Below are positions 58,407 to 64,000 of a stretch of DNA of 64,000 nucleotides, in pieces. Made by a program: the position numbers and the translations under genes. The notes beneath the pieces are model-generated. The model saw only the letters and a program-made list of their open reading frames with translations, made no database searches and had not been told where the DNA came from. Numbering within the stretch: the first letter of the stretch is position 1; every line of letters starts with the position of its first letter. The stretch comes from DATLZU01 sp051293835 (GTDB lineage Bacteria; Nitrospirota; Nitrospiria; Nitrospirales; Nitrospiraceae): NCBI GenBank assembly GCA_051293835.1, contig JBPKMA010000006.1:1-64000 (forward strand), written 5' to 3'.

Positions 58407-59072
58407 ATGGAACAGGAATTGGAAATCGATGTGCGACCGCTCTTCTGCACACCGCTGGTCGCGTTTATGGTGCCGGGATATGAGCAGATCAATGCCCAAC
58501 TTCGTCAAGCGATTCTGGAACGCGAGGCCACGACGCCGCCTTACGCGGATCACGAAGTGATCGGCTGGTCGTCACCGCATGATCTCTCGATGCTGGAGTG
58601 GGGAGGGCCAGCGCTCAAGGATCTCTTCGGTGCGGTCGTCCAGGTGGCCAAGCAATTGACCGAGTTTGGTGAGCAGGATCCGAGGCTGAAGGGACAGCAC
58701 CCGGACTGGCAGGTGGCCGAGATGTGGGCCAACGTCCAGCGGCAGGGAGGCCGGAACGACTGGCATCCGCACCCTGGCGCGTTCTGGTCCGGTTGCTATT
58801 ACGTCGATGCGGGAGAAGTGGCGGCGGAGGGCAATGCCGGCGGCGAGCTACAATTGCAGGATCCCCGGGGGTGCGTGCCGAAGATGGTGCATCCGTACCT
58901 GCGCTATAGCATGCCTGAGCTGTACGATGCCGGCCGCACGATTTCGATCGCGCCCAAGAGCGGCCAGTGCCTTATGTTTCCCGGCTGGCTCTACCATGCC
59001 GCAGCGACCTATCGTGGCACCGCTCCGCGCATCGGCGTGGCGTTCAACCTGGAACCGATTCTGCCGCGGTAA
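58407..59072 (+). CDS. TIGR02466-like 2OG-Fe(II) oxygenase
   Basis: A 221-residue protein of the 2OG-Fe(II) oxygenase superfamily (TIGR02466/PF13759 type), from the ATG at 58407; the frame is open to 58341. The signature parts are NDWHPHPGAFWSGCYYVDAG with the first metal His, GGELQLQDPRGCV with a further conserved residue, and GQCLMFPGWLYHAAATYRG with the last His, then RIGVAFNLEP. It would use 2-oxoglutarate and O2 to hydroxylate an unknown substrate. The N-terminus contains FCTPLVAFMVPGYEQINAQL. It lies downstream of etfA and convergent with the acyl-CoA dehydrogenase gene. Confidence 0.85.
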   Translation: MEQELEIDVRPLFCTPLVAFMVPGYEQINAQLRQAILEREATTPPYADHEVIGWSSPHDLSMLEWGGPALKDLFGAVVQVAKQLTEFGEQDPRLKGQHPDWQVAEMWANVQRQGGRNDWHPHPGAFWSGCYYVDAGEVAAEGNAGGELQLQDPRGCVPKMVHPYLRYSMPELYDAGRTISIAPKSGQCLMFPGWLYHAAATYRGTAPRIGVAFNLEPILPR

Positions 59073-59190
59073 GGCAAAAAGATTGCGTACGAAGGGGGCG
59101 GGAGTCTTTGCGTGCGTCCCTCTCGCCCCGGTGATGGGTCACACGGAGAACGTCTTCTGAGCGGGCAAGTGTATGTATCTTAGGAAAAGA

Positions 59191-59231
59191 CTCCCGACCC
59201 CTTTTTTCAGATTTTTTTTCAGATTCGGGAG
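59191..59231. terminator. Possible terminator between convergent genes
   Basis: CTCCCGA (59191-59197) pairs with TCGGGAG (59225-59231) around a T-rich loop of 27 bases containing T6 and T8 runs. It lies between the convergent oxygenase and acyl-CoA dehydrogenase genes, where a bidirectional stop is expected. The loop is long for an intrinsic terminator. Confidence 0.35.
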
Positions 59232-59246
59232 CTGAGCGCTCCCTCT

Positions 59247-60401
59247 TCATGTAAACGCTCGTATCCCCAGCAGGTGCGAGCCGATGATGAGCTTCTGAAT
59301 TTGCGACGTGCCTTCGTAGATCGTGGCGACCTTAGCGTCGCGATAATAGCGTGCAACCGGCGTCTCTTCCGAATACCCGTACCCGCCGAAGATCTGCACC
59401 GCATCAGTCGCGGCGCGCACCGCCGCCTCGGACGCGAAATACTTGGCGATGGAGGTCTCAATGGTGTTGGGGAGCCCGCAGTTCTTGAGGTGGCCGGCTC
59501 GATACACCAGCAAGCGGGCAGCATCCAGGTCCACCTTCATGCGGGCGACCATGTCCTGCACCAACTGGAAACTCCCGATCGGCTTGCCGAACTGCTTGCG
59601 CGTTTTGGCGTACTCGGTGCAGGCGTCGAGGCAACCTTGGATTATGCCGACGCAACCGGCGGCGACACTGTAGCGGCCGTTGTCCAGTGCTGACATGGCG
59701 ATCTTGAAGCCCTGACCGACCGTTCCCAGCAGCATCGTCTCTGGCACCTCGCAATGCTCGAAGAGCAGCTCCCCCGTATCCGATGCCCGCAGCCCCAGCT
59801 TGTCCGTAATGGCCCGCGTCGAGAAACCGGGCGTGCCCTTTTCGATGAGAAATGCGGCGATGCCGTCATGGCCTTTTGACGGATCGGTTTGGGCAAAGAC
59901 CAGGGCGAGATCTGCAACGGTGGCGTTCGAGATCCACGTTTTTGTTCCGTTGAGCACCCAGCGATCGCCCCGTTTGACCGCGACCATCTCCATGCTCGCA
60001 GGGTCGCTCCCCGCATTGGGCTCGGTGAGGCCGAAGCACCCGAGCAAGCGACCGGCGCAGAGTTGCGGCAGATAGCGCTGTTTCTGCTCTTCGCTCCCCC
60101 ATTTCAGGAGACTGAGCGCGACCAACGAGACCTGTACCGACAATGTCGTGCGCAGCGAGGGGTCCACCCGTCCGATCTCCTCGGTGATGATCGCATGGCT
60201 GATCGCGTCCAAGCCGGCGCCGCCAAAGTCTTTGGGAATCGGGCCGCCGAGCAAGCCCAGGTGGGCCAGCTTATCGATGAGTTCCCGAGGAAATCGGCCG
60301 GTTCGGTCCCGCTCTGCAGCGCCGGGAACAATTTCCTCGTCCGCAAAGCGCTGCACCATCTCGCGAACCATCTTCTGTTCATCCGTCAGATCGAAGTTCA
60401 T
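59247..60401 (-). CDS. Acyl-CoA dehydrogenase
   Basis: FAD enzyme of 384 residues that oxidises acyl-CoA to the 2,3-enoyl form and gives electrons to ETF. The ATG at 60401 has a GGGAGA ribosome site; the frame is open to 60431. Motifs: LGCFGLTEPNAGSDPASMEM and VLNGTKTWISNATVADLALV (FAD-binding), KLGLRASDTGELLFEHCEVP, YTKRKQFG-like YAKTRKQFGKPIGSFQLVQD, DAVQIFGGYGYSEETPVARY and the catalytic Glu in IYEGTSQIQKLIIG. The exact chain length of the substrate is not visible. With the ETF operon on the other strand it forms a complete pathway from acyl-CoA to quinone. Confidence 0.94.
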   Translation of the reverse strand: MNFDLTDEQKMVREMVQRFADEEIVPGAAERDRTGRFPRELIDKLAHLGLLGGPIPKDFGGAGLDAISHAIITEEIGRVDPSLRTTLSVQVSLVALSLLKWGSEEQKQRYLPQLCAGRLLGCFGLTEPNAGSDPASMEMVAVKRGDRWVLNGTKTWISNATVADLALVFAQTDPSKGHDGIAAFLIEKGTPGFSTRAITDKLGLRASDTGELLFEHCEVPETMLLGTVGQGFKIAMSALDNGRYSVAAGCVGIIQGCLDACTEYAKTRKQFGKPIGSFQLVQDMVARMKVDLDAARLLVYRAGHLKNCGLPNTIETSIAKYFASEAAVRAATDAVQIFGGYGYSEETPVARYYRDAKVATIYEGTSQIQKLIIGSHLLGIRAFT

Positions 60402-60462
60402 GGCACGTCTCCCGCGTGAGCTGATAGCCAACGGCTAACAGCCGGCAGCTCTCATCGTTGAA

Positions 60463-61104
60463 CTATTTGCTATCCGCTGTTCGCTCTCCCCTCACCGCTT
60501 TGAACCGTTTCATCCGAAACAGATCTTCCCGCTCTCGTTCTTCGAGCGTCTCCCGAATCTCACGCACCTGCCGCTTGAGCGACGGCATGACGATCTCCTC
60601 GAGTGCGTTGATCCGCCGGGTCACCTTCTTGATCTCGGCCCCCAGTCTCTTGAGGCGCAGTTCCACTGACACGTTGCGCAGGATCACATCGAGCACGGTT
60701 TCGAACTGGCGTGCCGTCTCGTCAATGGAGGCCGACACTCCCGAGAGCGCATACCCGCGGGCGTCGGCGGTCCTTGCGACTGGCGCGTAATGGAGGTCCG
60801 GGAATCGCACACCCCAGACGTTTCGCTCGTGGAGATCGATTAACACGTTCCGCTGCGCGGCAAACGCAGCAGACCGGAGGGTAGCCCGTCCTTCCATGCC
60901 GAGCGCCACTGCCAGCGAGGAGCGGCCCTGCGCCATCGCGGTCTCGAGCTCGCCGCGGCGTTCTACCACCCGGCCGACCGCGGTGAAAAATTCGCGCATG
61001 AGGGCCTCGCGTTTGCTTCGCAACAGCGCCACTCCCCGTTTCGCCGCTTCAATCTGGCGCTTGAGCAGGAGCAGATTCATGCGCGTGCGGCCGAGGGTTT
61101 CCAT
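60463..61104 (-). CDS. V-type ATPase subunit D
   Basis: A 213-residue subunit forming the central rotor shaft of a V/A-type ATPase. The N-terminal helix is MNLLLLKRQIEAAKRGVALL and RSKREALMREFFTAVGRVVE; the C-terminal part contains INALEEIVMPSLKRQVREIR and ETLEEREREDLFRMKRFK, both typical of the family, forming a long coiled coil. The start is at 61104; a Met at about 61080 is also possible. It lies 57 bases after the B-subunit gene on the same strand, giving the order A-B-D, usual for bacterial V-ATPases. Confidence 0.93.
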   Translation of the reverse strand: METLGRTRMNLLLLKRQIEAAKRGVALLRSKREALMREFFTAVGRVVERRGELETAMAQGRSSLAVALGMEGRATLRSAAFAAQRNVLIDLHERNVWGVRFPDLHYAPVARTADARGYALSGVSASIDETARQFETVLDVILRNVSVELRLKRLGAEIKKVTRRINALEEIVMPSLKRQVREIRETLEEREREDLFRMKRFKAVRGERTADSK

Positions 61105-61161
61105 CGTCTGTCGTGTTTCGTTATTCGTCTCTCGAACGGGATGCGCTGCGCAAGCGACGCG

Positions 61162-62553
61162 TCACGGCCCGTAATACCGCTCAATCAACTCCGGCTTCAC
61201 CCGTGTCAGATCTCCTTTCGGGAGATAGCGGAGAAACGACCAGCCGAGGTCCAATGTCTCCTCGATGTTACGGTCGCGATCCCCCTGGTTGACGAACTCT
61301 TGCTCAAAGTCCTGGGCGAGTTTCAAGAGGCGGCGGTCCGACTCGGTGAGGCCATCCTCGCCCACGATGGCGGCCAGACGCCGCACGTCTCGTCCTTGCG
61401 CGTAGAGCGCGTAGAGTTGATCGGCCACCGCTCGGTGGTCCTCGCGGGTTTTCCCCGGTCCGATCCCGAGGTTCATGAGCCTTGAGAGGCTGGGGAGCAC
61501 ATCCACTGGCGGATAAATCCCGCGGCGGTGCAACTCCCGAGACAGCACGATCTGGCCTTCGGTGATGTAGCCGGTGAGGTCGGGGATTGGGTGCGTGATG
61601 TCGTCGTCCGGCATCGTCACGATCGGCAACTGGGTGATGGATCCTGCCTGGCCCTTGATCCGGCCAGCCCGTTCGAAGATTGAGGCCAGATCGGAGTACA
61701 TGTAGCCGGGATAGCCACGCCGGCCCGGAATCTCTTCCCGGGCGGTGGCGATCTGTCGCAGCGCCTCACAGTAGGCGGCCATGTCAGTCAAGATGACCAG
61801 CACATGACGGCCCAATGTGAAGGCCAAATACTCGGCGGCGGTCAGCGCAAACCGGGGGGTGAGCAGCCGTTCGATGGCGGGATCGTCGGCCATGTTCATG
61901 AACACGATGGTGTGTTCCAGGACCCCTCCGCGCTCGAATTCCTGGAGAAAGAAAGACGCTTCACGGAATGTCACTCCCATGGCGGCAAAGACAATAGCGA
62001 AGGGACCGGCCTCGGCCTCTATCCCCTCCCGCACCTTCGCTTGGCGTACGATCTGGGCAGCCAGTTCCTTGGCTGGGAGACCGGCTCCTGAGAAAATGGG
62101 GAGCTTCTGCCCGCGGACCAGCGTGTTAAGTCCGTCGATCGTCGAAATCCCGGTTTGGATGAAGTGCGCAGGCTTGTCGCGTGCGACCGGGTTGATGGGC
62201 CGCCCGATGATCTCTGCGCGGGTGTCGGGGATTACCGGTGGGAGGCCGTCGATCGGTTGTGCCACGCCGTTGAACCGTCGTCCTAGCAGATCAGGAGAAA
62301 GATCCATCATCGCTGCCGATTCTGTGAGTCGCACCCTGGTTTTGGCCGTTCCGAGGCCAGTGGTCCCCTCTAGCACCTGAATCACGGCGTGCTGTTCCGA
62401 GAGCTCGATCACCTGTCCGCGCCTGGTGTCGCCGTTGGCGAGGAAAATCTCGACCAGCTCGCCGAACGAAGCTGCTTTGGCGCGTTCCAGGAACAGGAGG
62501 GGGCCGGCGATACCGCCGACGGTTTCGTATTCGCGGGTGATCAGATCATCCAT
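61162..62553 (-). CDS. V-type ATPase subunit B
   Basis: The 463-residue non-catalytic nucleotide-binding subunit of the peripheral ATPase ring. Family features: REYETVGGIAGPLLFLERAK, IGRPINPVARDKPAHFIQTG, ISTIDGLNTLVRGQKLPIFS, GAGLPAKELAAQIVRQAKV with the degenerate P-loop (GAGLPA), AMGVTFREASFFLQEFERGG, HVLVILTDMAAYCEALRQIA, YPGYMYSDLASIFERAGRIK, and LSRLMNLGIGPGKTREDHR. The gene overlaps the end of subunit A by 8 bases. Nothing is broken. Confidence 0.95.
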   Translation of the reverse strand: MDDLITREYETVGGIAGPLLFLERAKAASFGELVEIFLANGDTRRGQVIELSEQHAVIQVLEGTTGLGTAKTRVRLTESAAMMDLSPDLLGRRFNGVAQPIDGLPPVIPDTRAEIIGRPINPVARDKPAHFIQTGISTIDGLNTLVRGQKLPIFSGAGLPAKELAAQIVRQAKVREGIEAEAGPFAIVFAAMGVTFREASFFLQEFERGGVLEHTIVFMNMADDPAIERLLTPRFALTAAEYLAFTLGRHVLVILTDMAAYCEALRQIATAREEIPGRRGYPGYMYSDLASIFERAGRIKGQAGSITQLPIVTMPDDDITHPIPDLTGYITEGQIVLSRELHRRGIYPPVDVLPSLSRLMNLGIGPGKTREDHRAVADQLYALYAQGRDVRRLAAIVGEDGLTESDRRLLKLAQDFEQEFVNQGDRDRNIEETLDLGWSFLRYLPKGDLTRVKPELIERYYGP

Positions 62554-64000
62554 GTTTCGTCAGTTCTTGCTCCATCTTCTCGATCAGGGCTTGAGCCTGC
62601 TGGACGCAGGCGTCGGCCGGGATCTCCTTGAGCCGCGCCAGTTCTGCGCGGAACGGCGAACTCACCACTTGGTCGATCGGGCGGCCCTGCTTGAGGACCT
62701 CCCGGCCGTAGGTCAGAAACGTGAGCAGCGCTTTGAGCATCCAGTATTGTTTCTTCAACGGGCAGGCAGCGTCGATCTCCGAATAGGCGTTCTGCCGGAG
62801 ATATTCTTCGCGGACGAGGCGACTCGTCTCAATGACCAGGCGTTCCTGGTCTTGGAGCGCGTCGATGCCGACGAGCTGGACGATCTCCTGCAGTTCTTCT
62901 TCTTTTTGGAGCAGCGCGGCGAGGTCGGCCCGGAGCTGCGGCCAATCCGACGCCACTTCCTTCCGGAACCAGGGATCGAGAGAGGCGGGGTAGAGTGAGA
63001 AGCTGCGCTTCCAATTGATGGCGGGGAAATGGCGGCGGTGAGCAAGAGCCGAATCCAGCGCCCACAGCGCTCCGGCCACTTGCATCGAGCTTTGAGTCAC
63101 GGGCTCCGAAAAATCGCCGCCAGGCGGGGAAATGGCCGACACGATGGTGATCGAGCCCTGCCGGTTAGGGTCCCCCAGACAGCGGACCCGGCCGCCACGC
63201 TCATAGAAGCCGGCCAGTTTGGTGGAAAGGTAGGTGGGATAGCCCTCCTCCCCCGGCATCTCTTCCAGGCGTGCCGAGATTTCGCGGGTGGCTTCGGCCC
63301 AACGCGAGGTGCTGTCGGCCATTACCGCCACAGCGTAGCCCATGTCGCGGTAATACTCGGCCAGGGTAATGCCCGTGTAAATCGAGGTCTCGCGGGCTGC
63401 AACTGGCATGTTGGATGTGTTGATGATGAGGATCGTCCGATGCATGAGCGGTAAGCCGGTGACCGGATCCGTTAGATGAGGAAAGTCGGCGAGGACCTCG
63501 GTCATTTCGTTGCCCCGCTCTCCGCATCCGATATAGACGATGATGTCGGCTCGGGCGTATTTGGCCAACGTCTGTTCGACAACTGTCTTGCCGGTTCCGA
63601 ACCCGCCGGGCACGATCACGGTCCCGCCTAATGCAACCGGAAAGAGCATGTCGAAGACGCGTTGCCCGGTGATGAACGGCACGATCGGAGGGAGTCGTTC
63701 GGCCACCGGGCGGAGTGTTCTCACCGGCCATCGTTGCAGCATCGTGAGCGGGCGGTCGCCGTCCAAGAGCGCAATGGTGTCGGTGACGGTGAAGGTCCCC
63801 TCTCGGATCTCGCGGATAACACCCGACACGCCGGGCGGGACGAGCACGCGGTGCTGGATGCGTGCCGTCTCCTGCACCGTTCCAATACAGACTCCGCCGG
63901 TGACGGGGGTCCCAGGCTGGACCGCCGGCGTGAAGGCCCACTGCCGGTCCCGAGGCACAGCCGGAAGCGTGACTCCACGGGTGATCCAGGCGCCCTGTTC
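62546..64000 (-). CDS. V-type ATPase subunit A, C-terminal part
   Basis: Catalytic subunit of the V/A-type ATPase. The frame continues past the window's right edge (WITRGVTLPAVPRDRQWAFT at its start), so about 480 residues are seen; complete subunits have 570-600. The P-loop is in VIVPGGFGTGKTVVEQTLAK, followed by YIGCGERGNEMTEVLADFPH, MADSTSRWAEATREISARLE, MPGEEGYPTYLSTKLAGFYE and GSITIVSAISPPGGDFSEPV. In this family the enzyme hydrolyses ATP to pump H+ or Na+, or makes ATP from the gradient. The direction cannot be read from these subunits; the membrane-sector genes lie outside the window. Confidence 0.95.
   Translation of the reverse strand, partial: EQGAWITRGVTLPAVPRDRQWAFTPAVQPGTPVTGGVCIGTVQETARIQHRVLVPPGVSGVIREIREGTFTVTDTIALLDGDRPLTMLQRWPVRTLRPVAERLPPIVPFITGQRVFDMLFPVALGGTVIVPGGFGTGKTVVEQTLAKYARADIIVYIGCGERGNEMTEVLADFPHLTDPVTGLPLMHRTILIINTSNMPVAARETSIYTGITLAEYYRDMGYAVAVMADSTSRWAEATREISARLEEMPGEEGYPTYLSTKLAGFYERGGRVRCLGDPNRQGSITIVSAISPPGGDFSEPVTQSSMQVAGALWALDSALAHRRHFPAINWKRSFSLYPASLDPWFRKEVASDWPQLRADLAALLQKEEELQEIVQLVGIDALQDQERLVIETSRLVREEYLRQNAYSEIDAACPLKKQYWMLKALLTFLTYGREVLKQGRPIDQVVSSPFRAELARLKEIPADACVQQAQALIEKMEQELTKHG

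Overview
The window is a GC-rich bacterial chromosome segment. Its gene content suggests a Nitrospirota (Nitrospira-like) or comparable deep-branching Gram-negative: a Rieske protein beside a cytochrome b fused to a c-type haem domain, heavy-metal RND pumps, several lipoproteins, tiny zinc-ribbon proteins, RtcA and a V-type ATPase. This assignment is inference; no rRNA or tRNA gene was seen.

Layout: (1) 1-5900, metal-efflux region: the end of an intact CusA-like pump gene, two cell-envelope proteins, then a scrambled stretch where pieces of an EamA transporter, a CusB-like adaptor and a second CusA-like pump are joined. (2) 5900-12400, a sodium/calcium exchanger and a P2-type Ca2+ ATPase gene, a DUF2892 protein, the Rieske/cytochrome b-c pair and an FmdB-type zinc ribbon. 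(3) 12480-26050, mostly minus strand: a coiled-coil lipoprotein, an IS5-family remnant, GNAT-acyl-CoA ligase, an RMD1-like protein, a broken bactofilin-type gene, two-domain USP, cupredoxin, a HAD-HerA fusion, CBS protein, BCAM0308 remnant, phosphoribosyltransferase, broken Hsp20, a small winged-helix-like protein and a nucleotidyltransferase. (4) 26050-30240, a decayed operon for acetyl-CoA synthetase, pyruvate dehydrogenase E1-alpha, E1-beta, E2 and an acyl carrier protein. (5) 30500-40000, small proteins, an IS256-family deletion derivative, rtcA, USP, adenosine-specific kinase, stand-alone LigD phosphoesterase, broken THUMP and cytochrome c genes, a PstS-like protein, CapA and zinc ribbons. 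(6) 40500-48870, aldolase/SDR fusion, DUF1614, a double-length tryptophanase homologue, Mut7-C protein, DUF2459 lipoprotein and a radical SAM enzyme. (7) 48850-54300, a P2C-like cation ATPase, a broken USP gene, DnaJ and a triple-BON protein. (8) 54440-64000, ETF-QO and both ETF subunits, a 2OG oxygenase, acyl-CoA dehydrogenase and V-ATPase D, B and A (A runs off the window).

How it fits together: regions 2-5 and 7 resemble the low-oxygen/dormancy (lxa-like) loci of other bacteria: universal stress proteins, Hsp20, DnaJ, BON, CBS, P-type ATPases, ADP-forming acyl-CoA ligase, phosphoribosyltransferase and BCAM0308. Much of this island is degenerating. At least a dozen genes carry frameshifts or internal deletions, two transposase remnants are present, and long neighbouring genes are intact, so regional decay is more likely than general sequencing error. 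Region 8 is a coherent intact module that passes electrons from acyl-CoA oxidation through ETF to quinone. The most distinctive intact proteins are the two-domain tryptophanase homologue whose first half lacks the PLP lysine, and the HAD phosphatase fused to a HerA-like ATPase.
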